Below, in pieces: positions 41,316 through 48,245 of a DNA stretch of 51,186 nt. The notes beneath the pieces were generated by a model. That model was given only the letters and a program-made list of their open reading frames with translations. It searched no databases and was not told where the DNA came from. Position 1 is the first letter of the stretch; every line of letters begins with the position of its first letter. The DNA is taken from assembly GCA_018650645.1 (NCBI GenBank), contig JABIFP010000003.1, forward strand, positions 1 through 51,186. The letters are read 5' to 3'. This stretch comes from Candidatus Magasanikiibacteriota bacterium. Lineage in GTDB: Bacteria > Patescibacteriota > Patescibacteriia > Magasanikbacterales > UBA922. The translations under genes and the position numbers were made by a program.

Positions 41316-41825
41316 ATGAACCGGCTTACCCCGCTGCACATTGTCGGCGCGCTCGTTTTGAGCGTCGCCATGGGGGCCTGCAGCACCCCCGACCGCGTGG
41401 AGGCGGATTCCTCCATGAGCGCCGGCGAGGCGCAGTGGCTGGAGATCAGCCAGCGCCCGGAGCCGCACCAGAGCGAACTCATGCAGGATCCGTTCCACAT
41501 GATCAACGTCTGCAGCGTGGTCTTCGCGGCAACGCTCATGGAGAGCCGTGCGAATCTGAGCGCTCAGAATTGGTTGCCCACGCAACGCGAGCTGGACATG
41601 GACGAGATCCGGCACACCAAGCTCCTCGGTTACTCCGCATTGAGCAAGCCGATGGATCCCTGGGAGTGGGAAGAGGAGTGTCTGCGAACGGGCAACGTGC
41701 CCGTGACGATAGACGACATCCTGAACGAGCCCATCACCATGGAAGAGCTGCTGGCTGAACCCTCCGAGAAGCAGCTCCCCGGCGAACCCCACACACCAAG
41801 CCCTCGCACTGACGAGGCTCGCTGA
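41316..41825 (+). CDS. GC-rich orphan lipoprotein (169 aa)
   Basis: The ATG follows AAGGGAGACAGGCC, a good Shine-Dalgarno. MNRLTPLHIVGALVLSVAMGACSTPDR is a lipoprotein signal (cited from two parts) with lipobox MGAC, so Cys22 would be lipidated. The mature part is acidic and hydrophilic (EADSSMSAGEAQWLEIS, then LDMDEIRHTKLLGYSALSKP), ending Pro-rich. No family recognised. GC content is far above the flanks and the codon choice is G/C-ending throughout. An antisense ORF of similar length exists at 41289-41909 but has no start signals. Promoter, SD and terminator make a self-contained unit, so the plus frame is favoured. Confidence 0.65.
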   Translation: MNRLTPLHIVGALVLSVAMGACSTPDRVEADSSMSAGEAQWLEISQRPEPHQSELMQDPFHMINVCSVVFAATLMESRANLSAQNWLPTQRELDMDEIRHTKLLGYSALSKPMDPWEWEEECLRTGNVPVTIDDILNEPITMEELLAEPSEKQLPGEPHTPSPRTDEAR

Positions 41826-41846
41826 CCGACCGGCCAGCTGACAAGT

Positions 41847-41873
41847 CCCCGCCGCACGCGGGGCATTTTTTTT
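41847..41873 (+). terminator. Terminator of the second GC-rich unit
   Basis: CCCCGC-CGCAC-GCGGGG then CATTTTTTTT, 22 bases after the stop. Confidence 0.85.
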
Positions 41874-41918
41874 ATAAAAAAACAACTCGCTTATCACGAG
41901 TTGTTTCAATTACGGTGT

Positions 41919-42527
41919 TTAGAACATACGAAGCCCGCCGGTAAAAAAATCGACTAACCAATACAACAGCGGTGACACAAGCGGCCATCCATATAGCATG
42001 AATAAGATAACAAAGAAGAATCCAAATCGATTCAGCATGTGCTTGATATGATCCATTGATGGAGGCATAATAGCAAACAGCAATTTAGACCCATCAAGTG
42101 GAGGAATTGGAATGGCGTTGAATACTGCCAAAAGTACATTTGTGAATACGATAATGCCAAGGAATGGTGTTGCCGGACCATACGGCATAAACTGCACCAT
42201 AAGCCCAAACACCAAAGCCAAGAACAAATTTGAAAGCGGCCCAGCAAGAGCAACCATTACTGGCCCCCACTTTTGATTCCGTAAATTGTGTGGATTGAAG
42301 GGTACGGGCTTAGCATAGGCAAATACAAATCCACCAGCAGTAGCCAGATATAGGATTATTGGCATCAGGACAGTTCCAATCGGATCGATATGTACTTTAG
42401 GGTTCAAACTGAGCCTACCCGCATAACGAGCGGTAGGATCGCCTAGTCTATCTGCCATCCAGCCATGCATATATTCATGAATAATGGCTGATGGAATCAT
42501 GACGAGGAGGAAAAAAAGTTGTAACAT
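41919..42527 (-). CDS. Site-2 protease family intramembrane metalloprotease (M50)
   Basis: 202 aa from the ATG at 42527; a TTG five codons upstream is possible. Helix 1 holds the zinc motif HEYMH (HExxH, 17-21), and NAIPIPPLDGSKLL supplies the Asp ligand (LDG). The short form without PDZ or CBS domains matches the FtsH-adjacent/'rhomboid-like' M50 subgroup common in bacteria: RLGDPTARYAGRLSLNPKVH and PLSNLFLALVFGLM. It cleaves within membranes; substrate unknown. Divergent from rpmB: the rpmB -35 touches this gene's 5' side. Confidence 0.92.
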   Translation of the reverse strand: MLQLFFLLVMIPSAIIHEYMHGWMADRLGDPTARYAGRLSLNPKVHIDPIGTVLMPIILYLATAGGFVFAYAKPVPFNPHNLRNQKWGPVMVALAGPLSNLFLALVFGLMVQFMPYGPATPFLGIIVFTNVLLAVFNAIPIPPLDGSKLLFAIMPPSMDHIKHMLNRFGFFFVILFMLYGWPLVSPLLYWLVDFFTGGLRMF

Positions 42528-42535
42528 AGAGATAC

Positions 42536-42564
42536 TTGACAAATAAGAGGCTGGCCGGTATAAT
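42536..42564 (+). promoter_or_regulatory. Promoter of rpmB
   Basis: TTGACA, 17 bases, TATAAT on the plus strand, a perfect consensus, with a 60-base leader. Confidence 0.88.
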
Positions 42565-42633
42565 CAGCCGCACGTAAACACGAGTAGTATATAGGAATAT
42601 CCCTTACTACTCAACTTAGCTAAGTATACTCAT

Positions 42634-42816
42634 ATGGCACGAACTTGCGACATTTGCGCAAAGGGTCCAAAAAAGGCAGCTAACCGAAGTCACGCTTTAA
42701 ACAAGACACTTCGCGTACAAAAGCCTAACTTGCAAAAACTCGGTGGATACCGTGTTTGTACTGCATGTTTTAGAACCCTCAAGAAGAAAGCACTTGCTGG
42801 AAAACTTGCAGCGTAA
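42634..42816 (+). CDS. rpmB: 50S ribosomal protein L28
   Basis: 60 aa. MARTCDICAKGPKKAANRSH and ALNKTLRVQKPNLQKL, then YRVCTACFRTLKK. CDIC and CTAC form a Cys4 zinc ribbon, the zinc-type bL28. Single-gene unit with consensus promoter and palindromic terminator. Confidence 0.95.
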   Translation: MARTCDICAKGPKKAANRSHALNKTLRVQKPNLQKLGGYRVCTACFRTLKKKALAGKLAA

Positions 42817-42825
42817 CAATTTCAA

Positions 42826-42862
42826 TAAAAAACACACGGCTATGCATAGCCGTGTGTTTTTT
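42826..42862. terminator. Bidirectional terminator between rpmB and the histidine kinase gene
   Basis: AAAACACACGGCTATGCATA and its mirror form a perfect palindrome ending in seven T on either strand; it serves both convergent genes. Confidence 0.88.
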
Positions 42863-42864
42863 TA

Positions 42865-44094
42865 TTAACTTGCCGCAGGAATCCAAAATGAAAATGTTGC
42901 TCCCATTCCTACCCCGGGGCTGGTTGCCCAGATGCGGCCAGCATGCGCCTCTACAAATTCTTTTGCAATATACAATCCAAGCCCAACACTTTTTTCTTCG
43001 CACACATTCATGGTGCGCGGTAGTCGTGAAAATCGTTTAAACAAAAGTGATGATTCTTCTTGAGAGAATCCTGCTCCTCTATCTTGCACATGCACTTCAA
43101 CACCTGTATCCGTTTGGACGGCACTTACATACACATCTTTTTCGAATGAATATTTCAGTGCATTTTCTATTAAATTTGAAATGATATGTTCTACTGCGCG
43201 CGCATCAGCATGAATAGATAATTCTGGCGCATCAATATGCACCTGCCCAAGATGATCTACATGAGCAAGTGCGCGGTTCAATACTTCTTCTAAAGAAACG
43301 GTTGTTTTTTCTATTGGTGCCCCCTGTTGTACTTTTGCAACATCTAAAAATCGACGTGTTAATCGAATTAATCGACTGGTTGATTGATCAATATTACCAA
43401 GTACTTCCTGAAGTGGCAGAGACGGTGTACCGTACGCTCCATCTTGAATAAGTTCTACGTAGCCAGACACAATAGTAAGCGGTGTTCTCAGCTGATGAGC
43501 CACAACAGAAACAAATTCAATTTGTTTGTCATAGAGTTGTCTGAGTAATCGATGTTCATCTGCGACTTTTTGATGGTCGTACAGCTGCCGCCTAAAAAGT
43601 GCAATGATAATATATGAAATTGCTACAGTAGCTGAAAATATTCCTGCGCGCAAAACAAAGTTGTTGCCCGAATAAGAAATAATTAATTGTGTAAATACAG
43701 TTAAACAGAGTAGAACAAAAAATGCTTCAAAGACGAGAAGTCTTCCAGGCAATGAGTGCATAAATGAAATGCACAATACAAAAAATAAAATAATTGAAGC
43801 AATATATACTTCTATGCTTTTTAAAAATCCCGGCAAAAAAGGTTCGCTGACCATCCAAATAACTAACAGCAAAGAAAAACAGGCACTTGCATACATCAAG
43901 CGTAGCAATGCTGTTTTGCCTTGATACGAGCCGGTGAACATAAAAAATACTCCTATAGCCCGCAGAGATAAAAACAGTGGCACGCACACTAATGTGTACT
44001 GCGCGAGTTTTAATATTGTTTGAGAATAAATACTTGCCCCCATACGGGAAGGTATAGTACTCCCAAAGTAAAAAACGACAAGCGTTGATGCCAT
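42865..44094 (-). CDS. Orphan membrane sensor histidine kinase
   Basis: 409 aa. The N-terminal 170 residues form about six membrane helices with no large outside loop, so it likely senses within or through the membrane. A short linker leads to the HisKA box FVSVVAHQLRTPLTIVSGY (phospho-acceptor H200). The HATPase domain has the N-box LIENALKYSFEK, G1 VQDRGAGF, an F-box (LLFKRFSRL) and G2 GLGLYIAKEF. No response regulator gene is nearby. The region immediately upstream holds a candidate small RNA and its terminator; no strong promoter is seen between that terminator and the ATG. Confidence 0.92.
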   Translation of the reverse strand: MASTLVVFYFGSTIPSRMGASIYSQTILKLAQYTLVCVPLFLSLRAIGVFFMFTGSYQGKTALLRLMYASACFSLLLVIWMVSEPFLPGFLKSIEVYIASIILFFVLCISFMHSLPGRLLVFEAFFVLLCLTVFTQLIISYSGNNFVLRAGIFSATVAISYIIIALFRRQLYDHQKVADEHRLLRQLYDKQIEFVSVVAHQLRTPLTIVSGYVELIQDGAYGTPSLPLQEVLGNIDQSTSRLIRLTRRFLDVAKVQQGAPIEKTTVSLEEVLNRALAHVDHLGQVHIDAPELSIHADARAVEHIISNLIENALKYSFEKDVYVSAVQTDTGVEVHVQDRGAGFSQEESSLLFKRFSRLPRTMNVCEEKSVGLGLYIAKEFVEAHAGRIWATSPGVGMGATFSFWIPAAS

Positions 44095-44143
44095 TTTTAC
44101 TCTTTTTTAAACAATGTGTTTAATTTGGCTATGTTCTTAATTC

Positions 44144-44314
44144 AAAAACAACCTCTTATGCAGAGATTGTTTTTGTTTGACCCCGAATTTGTCAGTCAAT
44201 CTATACCCCTATGTAACTAGGTGGGAGGTCGCAGAGCTGGCCCACGGGCCAGAGCAATATTGACTACCCTTGGTATAAAACTTAGCAGATATGATTGTAC
44301 TGCCAAGCGGGATC
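44144..44314 (-). ncRNA. Candidate small RNA, 6S-like rod (unassigned)
   Basis: About 170 nt, bounded by a perfect promoter (TTGACA-17-TATACT) and an intrinsic terminator (AAAAACAATCTCT-GCATA-AGAGGTTGTTTTT, 44144-44174). The ends pair: GATCCCG at 44308-44314 with CGGGGTC at 44179-44185. Pairing continues with TTG/CAA, CAGT/ACTG and CAATC/GATTG, then a bulge of about 15 bases on the 5' side, TATACC/GGTATA, and a terminal hairpin CTGGCCCGTGGGCCAG. A long rod with an open centre is the general layout of 6S RNA, which mimics an open promoter, but I cannot assign the family. No ORF with a start signal lies inside. SRP, tmRNA and RNase P signatures are absent. Confidence 0.55.
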
Positions 44315-44320
44315 TATTCT

Positions 44321-44349
44321 AGTATAGGATGCAACATGTTCAGTGTCAA
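44321..44349 (-). promoter_or_regulatory. Promoter of the candidate small RNA
   Basis: TTGACA, 17 bases, TATACT on the minus strand. Predicted start near 44314, exactly where the end-to-end pairing of the RNA begins. Confidence 0.8.
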
Positions 44350-44359
44350 TCCTCCTATT

Positions 44360-44398
44360 CCCAGACAAAGTGGAGAAAAGTTCTCCATTTTGTCTGGG
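44360..44398. repeat. 18-bp inverted repeat downstream of the GC-rich ORF
   Basis: CCCAGACAAAGTGGAGAA (44360-44377) and TTCTCCATTTTGTCTGGG (44381-44398) pair fully if read on the plus strand (one G-U) and with one mismatch on the minus strand. No T-run on either side. It probably marks the 3' end of the 44444-44743 transcript. Confidence 0.6.
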
Positions 44399-44443
44399 AG
44401 GCAACATGGTCCTCCACAATTGGTTGAATGAATGGGATGCGCA

Positions 44444-44743
44444 CTAGCGCGACCCGTTCCGAGCGCCCTTAAGGCGAAGTCCACGAGCACGCCGTGAGCG
44501 TCCACTTGGTCGCCGAAGCGATCCCGAACGAGTCTTCACCCGAGCACTACGCTGACGATTCAGACGCTCGTGCGTACTGCACAACTTCCAGATCATACAC
44601 GGAAAATCAAATCCGTGTTCGCGCCCCAAGCGCAGTCCTTGATTGAGTGCATACGCCGCCTGTTCACCAGACGTAGTACACACGATATGTGCCAAGCGTG
44701 CTGCCTGACGCAGCGCGGCCTTCTCTACAGTCATTCGAGCCAA
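44444..44743 (-). CDS. GC-rich Arg-rich small protein of unknown function
   Basis: 99 aa from a TTG at 44743 that follows GGGGAGGG by 6-7 bases; the ATG three codons later (44734) is the alternative. The first half (KAALRQAARLAHIVCTTSGE, then FDFPCMIWKLCSTH) is helical with three Cys. The second half is strongly basic (RRPSGRSRRARGLRLKGARN) and suggests nucleic-acid binding. No family recognised. Base composition is much more GC-rich than the host genes. It lies between two structured regions, and the upstream leader folds into a long hairpin (about 44764-44806). Confidence 0.5.
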   Translation of the reverse strand: MARMTVEKAALRQAARLAHIVCTTSGEQAAYALNQGLRLGREHGFDFPCMIWKLCSTHERLNRQRSARVKTRSGSLRRPSGRSRRARGLRLKGARNGSR

Positions 44744-44819
44744 TTGTAATCCCTCCCCAGGTTAAGCCCATTCCACTCTCTTTTACAAAAGAATGAAAGG
44801 GGCCTAACCACGTTGCCTT

Positions 44820-44850
44820 GTCCGCCGTAGCTATAAAGCGTAGGCGGGCC
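44820..44850. repeat. REP-like palindromic element (copy 2)
   Basis: TCCGCCGTAGCT-ATAA-AGCGTAGGCGGG folds into a hairpin and shares its core with 45116-45141 and the element at 4998-5036. Confidence 0.65.
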
Positions 44851-44871
44851 TGTGTCTCCTAATATTTCCCT

Positions 44872-44935
44872 CCAATGAATTCACCAGCATGTGATGAACT
44901 CATTGGAACGGGGCTTTTTGTGAATGAGTAGCCCC
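44872..44935. other. Two strong hairpins in the GC-rich intergenic region
   Basis: CCAATGA..TTCA..TGAA..TCATTGG (about 44872-44907) forms a long stem readable on both strands. GGGGCT...AGCCCC (about 44909-44936) follows. On the plus strand the CTTTTTG within the second could act after the first hairpin as a terminator. No convincing gene here, though a GTG-started frame of about 40 codons crosses on the minus strand (44868-44988). Confidence 0.4.
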
Positions 44936-44950
44936 TACGATGTAACTCCG

Positions 44951-45073
44951 CGTAAATCGTGATGGCGTATGAAAGCGCCACCCCGTCTCGTATGTCCTTT
45001 ACTTGTGTCCTACCCGGTCAGGCGACTCTCCTCCGGAGTCATAGCCCTCCTCGACTCAAGTAAACGATTTACG
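44951..45073. other. Three-way-junction structured element, possible RNA
   Basis: CGTAAATCGT (44951-44960) pairs with ACGATTTACG (45064-45073). Inside are hairpin TGGCG/CGCCA (44963-44980) and stem TTTACTTG/CAAGTAAA (44998-45064), which itself encloses GACTC/GAGTC (45024-45040). Nested complementary arms of this kind are unlikely by chance and suggest a folded RNA or cis-regulator. On the minus strand the 5' arm overlaps a 14-codon ORF (MIPNLGIFIRKSFT) that has a strong AAAGGAGG Shine-Dalgarno. The strand is not certain. Confidence 0.5.
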
Positions 45074-45115
45074 AATAAATATTCCCAGATTTGGGATCAT
45101 GGTCTTCCTCCTTTG

Positions 45116-45141
45116 TCTGCCGTAGCTTTCGCGTAGGCATG
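45116..45141. repeat. REP-like palindromic element (copy 3)
   Basis: GTCTGCCGTAGCT-TTC-GCGTAGGC; same core as 44820-44850. Translated on the minus strand it gives AYAKATADK, a peptide such elements often produce when they fall inside frames. Confidence 0.6.
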
Positions 45142-45159
45142 GGTTTCGGCTGTTAAATG

Positions 45160-45188
45160 CCGGAACAACCTCCTTTTTGCTGTTCCGG
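45160..45188 (-). promoter_or_regulatory. Hairpin displaying a Shine-Dalgarno in its loop
   Basis: CCGGAACA and TGTTCCGG pair perfectly; the loop on the minus strand is GCAAAAAGGAGGT, a full anti-SD match. A translational control role is possible but no convincing start codon follows at the right distance. Confidence 0.4.
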
Positions 45189-45202
45189 GACTTTCAGCCC
45201 CA

Positions 45203-45236
45203 TAAAATAAAATCACCCCGAGAGTTTCGGGGTGAT
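45203..45236 (-). terminator. Terminator of the Cys-rich small protein gene
   Basis: ATCACCCCGA-AACTC-TCGGGGTGAT then TTTATTTTATG on the minus strand, 24 bases after the stop. Confidence 0.8.
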
Positions 45237-45259
45237 CAGTGAAATGTATGTTGATGCTG

Positions 45260-45442
45260 TTAGCTGCAGCCGCCGTTGCCACATTGGCACCCGCTACAAC
45301 TCTCTTCTTCATCTTCATGCGTTTCATTGATCACCCCCAGCCAGATAATGGCCTTTACAAATGATACATAAGCAAAGACGACCACCTTAATAAGGAGGGC
45401 CTTCAGATCAATGAGTTGCATTGTGCGTGCTTCGTGGTTCAT
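45260..45442 (-). CDS. Small membrane protein with Cys/Gly-rich tail
   Basis: 60 aa, or 53 from MQLIDLKALLIKV (45421). One membrane helix (about 15-40: LLIKVVVFAYVSFVKAIIWL), an acidic stretch (NETHEDEEE) and a Cys-rich end (SCSGCQCGNGGCS) with four Cys in 12 residues. The tail could bind a metal or Fe-S cluster, or carry modifications. It has promoter and terminator of its own. No family recognised. Membrane topology cannot be decided from the few charges. Confidence 0.6.
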   Translation of the reverse strand: MNHEARTMQLIDLKALLIKVVVFAYVSFVKAIIWLGVINETHEDEEESCSGCQCGNGGCS

Positions 45443-45460
45443 AGATTTGTTTATATATTT

Positions 45461-45489
45461 ACGTTACAGGGTATTGCAGCGTGGGTCAA
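45461..45489 (-). promoter_or_regulatory. Promoter of the Cys-rich small protein gene
   Basis: TTGACC, 17 bases, TAACGT on the minus strand, about 20 bases before the first ATG. Confidence 0.55.
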
Positions 45490-45517
45490 GAGAGTTTTCC
45501 ACAGAATTGCTCTATAC

Positions 45518-45546
45518 TTGACGAATCCCCCGTTTCCCCTTATAAT
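45518..45546 (+). promoter_or_regulatory. Promoter of ndk
   Basis: TTGACG, 17 bases, TATAAT on the plus strand, 30 bases before the ndk ATG. It falls inside the longest open frame, so the longer start at 45481 is excluded. Confidence 0.88.
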
Positions 45547-45576
45547 CACCCCAAAATTATTCATAACTTTACCACT

Positions 45577-46056
45577 ATGCAATTTGATGGTGTACGAGAA
45601 AAAACAATCCTTATTGTAAAGCCAGATGGCGTACAACGAGGGCTTATTGGAGAGATCATTGCTCGACTTGAACGAAAAGGACTCAAGATTGCAGGACTGA
45701 AAATGAACTTCCTTAAAGAGGAACAGCTGCGTGAACATTACGCTCACCATGTTGAAAAACCTTTTTACCCAGGACTTGAAGCTTTCATGAAAAGTTCTCC
45801 TGTAACTATTATCTGCGCAGAAGGACGAAACGCTGTTTCAGCAGTTCGCCTTATTGCAGGAGTTACTGACGGAGCTGCAGCTGATGCTGGAACTATGCGT
45901 GGAGACTTTGCAATGGGATTTGCAAACGTCGTTCATTGCTCAGATTCACTCGAAACTGCGCAAGCTGAAGTAAAACGATTCTTCAGTGATGAAGAAATCT
46001 ACGAATACGATAAAACTGAGTTCTTACATGTATACATGGAAGACGAACGCGCGTAA
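45577..46056 (+). CDS. ndk: Nucleoside diphosphate kinase
   Basis: 159 aa from MQFDGVREKTILIVKPDGVQ. RGLIGEIIARLERKGLKIAG, MRGDFAMGFANVVHCSDSLE with the phospho-His H120, and the end FLHVYMEDERA identify NDK, which equilibrates nucleoside di- and triphosphates. The central DGAAADAGTMRGDFAM replaces the usual 'PGTIRGDF' but keeps RGDF. Single-gene unit with consensus promoter and terminator. Confidence 0.95.
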   Translation: MQFDGVREKTILIVKPDGVQRGLIGEIIARLERKGLKIAGLKMNFLKEEQLREHYAHHVEKPFYPGLEAFMKSSPVTIICAEGRNAVSAVRLIAGVTDGAAADAGTMRGDFAMGFANVVHCSDSLETAQAEVKRFFSDEEIYEYDKTEFLHVYMEDERA

Positions 46057-46070
46057 AAAACGTGAAATAA

Positions 46071-46100
46071 AAAAGCATCGATTAATTTCGATGCTTTTTT
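46071..46100. terminator. Bidirectional terminator between ndk and uvrD
   Basis: AAAAGCATCGA-TTAAT-TTCGATGCTTTTTT; serves both convergent genes. Confidence 0.85.
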
Positions 46101-46104
46101 ATTT

Positions 46105-48207
46105 CTATAACTCATCAATCCCCTTCAACAAACTCCCGCGCGGACGCGCTCGCCTTCCGCCAAACGATTGTTCATCTGCTTCATACGTTACATCATCGCA
46201 ATCATCGCTCGGATCGGTAAATACTGTTGGTGAACTCATGCCGCCGCGGCCACCGTGTGCGTAAGGATCAATGGTAAAATCGGTGAATGCTTCTTTATGA
46301 TGCACAAGCGATCGGTCCATATCTTCCAAAAACATACTCGGTCCGCCAAGCATGGTAGAACGCATTGTTGCCAGCGGATAACTCATGTACAAAAGCTTAC
46401 GCGCGCGTGTAATGGCCACATAAAATAGTCGACGCTCTTCTTCTACCCCGCGGCGTGTTTTCAGCGATCGGTCTGAAGGAAAATGCCCAGCAGAAAGATG
46501 TAAAATAAATACCACATCCCACTCGAGTCCCTTTGCTTGGTGAATAGTTGAAAGTACCATTTTCTTTACTCCATCTTTTCCGTCTTGCTGCGCCGCTCGG
46601 TGCTGTTCTTGCAATGTTACCTCTGCCAAAAATGTTGATACTTCTTCATGATTTGCAGCAAATAATGCGAGCTGCTCTATGTCTTCTTGCCGCTCTCTAA
46701 AATCAGGATATTCTGATTGCAAGTACGCCGCATATTTTGATCCAACCACGGCTTCTACAAGCTGTTCAGGTGAACCATTCGTCAATTCCATTTCAGAAAT
46801 AATCGAAATAAAATCATTCCAACCATTAATTGCTCTAGACCCCATCGATTCTGTAAGTACACTGAGTGCGTCCGTTGATAACGTATCTTCAATCTGCAGC
46901 GCTTGTACTTTTTCAAATATTTTCTGCAGTGTTACCGCACCAATTCCTATTTGCATGCCCAGCACTCGCGCCCACGCCACTCTATCTTTTGGATTAGTAT
47001 ACGCACGCACATAAGCAAGCACATCTTTAATGTGTGCGCGCTCAAAGAATCGTTTACCACCTCGGTACTCATACGCAATATTACGCTTCACAAGCTCCAT
47101 TTCTAACGCCTGTGAGTGATATGCAGCACGGAAGAGTACAGCAATCTCTTTTGGCGGTGTTCCTTCGGCTAACAGGTCTTCAATATGCTCTGCCATCCAT
47201 ACGGCCTCTTGTCGTTCTGTTGCAAAGGTATGCACTTCTGGCCGCGTACTTGGCTTTTGCACACTAGCGAGTTCTTTTTCAAACTGCGTGGTGTTTTGTG
47301 CAATCACATCATTGGCAACAGACAAAATTTCTGGTGTTGATCTATAATTTTGTGTTAATACAAATCTTTTTGCACCTGCAAAGGTTGCTTCAAAATGTAA
47401 AATGTTTTCAATGTCTGCTGCGCGGAAAGAATAAATACTTTGCGCATCATCCCCCACCACTAAAATGTTTCCATGATGCGATGCGAACTGCTGAATAATC
47501 TGCGCCTGAATTTTATTTGTATCTTGATACTCATCGACTAAAATATATTTGAACTGCTCTGAAAAAGCCTGACGCACATGCGGATGCTGCAGTAATAATA
47601 CGTACAGGTTCACTAATAAATCGTCAAAATCCATGACATTCCCTTCAAGTTTTCTTTGTGCATATTTATTTGCAATGCGACTAAACAAATCAGCAAATAC
47701 ATTCCAGTTTTCGTACCGCTCGTTTAAAATATCTGCAATAGGACGCTCTGCATTTCTTGAAAAAGAAATAATAGAATGCAGTACTTTTGCTGAAGGATAT
47801 CGTTTTGCGGTTCTGTCTACCCCTTCTTCCTTCATGCACATTTTTAACAGATCAACACTATCTGCAGCGTCAAGAATAGTAAAAGAATTACTATATCCTA
47901 AGAGTGGCGCATATTGTTTCAGCATTTTAAATGCCACGCCATGAAATGTTCCAGCCCAAGGAAGACGAATCTGTCCATTGGTAAGTGCCGTGACACGCTC
48001 TACCATTTCGTTTGCCGCTTTGTTGGTAAAGGTGAGCAGTAGTAGCTCATCTGGACGCACCCCTTCCGAGAGTAAATATGCTACTCGATATGTAATAGTA
48101 CGTGTTTTTCCACTTCCCGCTCCAGCCAATACTAACACTGGTCCGTCGCCATCTAAGACCACTTTTTGCTGGGAAGGATTTAATTCTGCAGTAATTATGT
48201 CTTTCAT
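46105..48207 (-). CDS. uvrD: ATP-dependent DNA helicase UvrD/PcrA
   Basis: 700 aa from MKDIITAELNPSQQKVV; the 45 in-frame upstream codons overlap a promoter. SF1A motifs are LNPSQQ (Q motif), VLAGAGSGKTRTITYRV (26-42), FDDLL, ILVDEYQDTN (motif II), VVGDDAQSIYSFRAA (III), LTQNYRS (IV), STIHQAKGLEWDVVF (V) and EERRLFYVAITRARKLLYM (VI). It unwinds 3' to 5' in excision repair and replication restart. The C-terminus ends in RRARPRGSLLKGIDEL rather than a PcrA Tudor-type tail. Confidence 0.95.
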   Translation of the reverse strand: MKDIITAELNPSQQKVVLDGDGPVLVLAGAGSGKTRTITYRVAYLLSEGVRPDELLLLTFTNKAANEMVERVTALTNGQIRLPWAGTFHGVAFKMLKQYAPLLGYSNSFTILDAADSVDLLKMCMKEEGVDRTAKRYPSAKVLHSIISFSRNAERPIADILNERYENWNVFADLFSRIANKYAQRKLEGNVMDFDDLLVNLYVLLLQHPHVRQAFSEQFKYILVDEYQDTNKIQAQIIQQFASHHGNILVVGDDAQSIYSFRAADIENILHFEATFAGAKRFVLTQNYRSTPEILSVANDVIAQNTTQFEKELASVQKPSTRPEVHTFATERQEAVWMAEHIEDLLAEGTPPKEIAVLFRAAYHSQALEMELVKRNIAYEYRGGKRFFERAHIKDVLAYVRAYTNPKDRVAWARVLGMQIGIGAVTLQKIFEKVQALQIEDTLSTDALSVLTESMGSRAINGWNDFISIISEMELTNGSPEQLVEAVVGSKYAAYLQSEYPDFRERQEDIEQLALFAANHEEVSTFLAEVTLQEQHRAAQQDGKDGVKKMVLSTIHQAKGLEWDVVFILHLSAGHFPSDRSLKTRRGVEEERRLFYVAITRARKLLYMSYPLATMRSTMLGGPSMFLEDMDRSLVHHKEAFTDFTIDPYAHGGRGGMSSPTVFTDPSDDCDDVTYEADEQSFGGRRARPRGSLLKGIDEL

Positions 48208-48216
48208 AGTGCATCC

Positions 48217-48245
48217 ATTGTACCGTTTGAGGGTAAAAAAAACAA
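48217..48245 (-). promoter_or_regulatory. Promoter of uvrD
   Basis: TTGTTT, 17 bases, TACAAT on the minus strand, just before the chosen ATG. Confidence 0.6.

Noticed and set aside
41289-41909. 206-codon minus-strand ORF opposite the GC-rich lipoprotein
   Set aside because: High GC creates long antisense frames. This one lacks promoter and SD and starts inside the plus-strand terminator; the plus frame has all signals and a lipobox.
44760-45110. RNase P RNA, tmRNA or SRP RNA in the structured region
   Set aside because: The conserved cores (GAGGAAAGTCC, the tmRNA tRNA-like ends, GGAAGGAAGCAGC) are absent on both strands.
45097-45327. 76-codon minus-strand ORF ending in AYAKATADKGGRP
   Set aside because: It overlaps the end of the Cys-rich gene in another frame, runs through that gene's terminator hairpin, and its tail is the translation of a REP-like palindrome.
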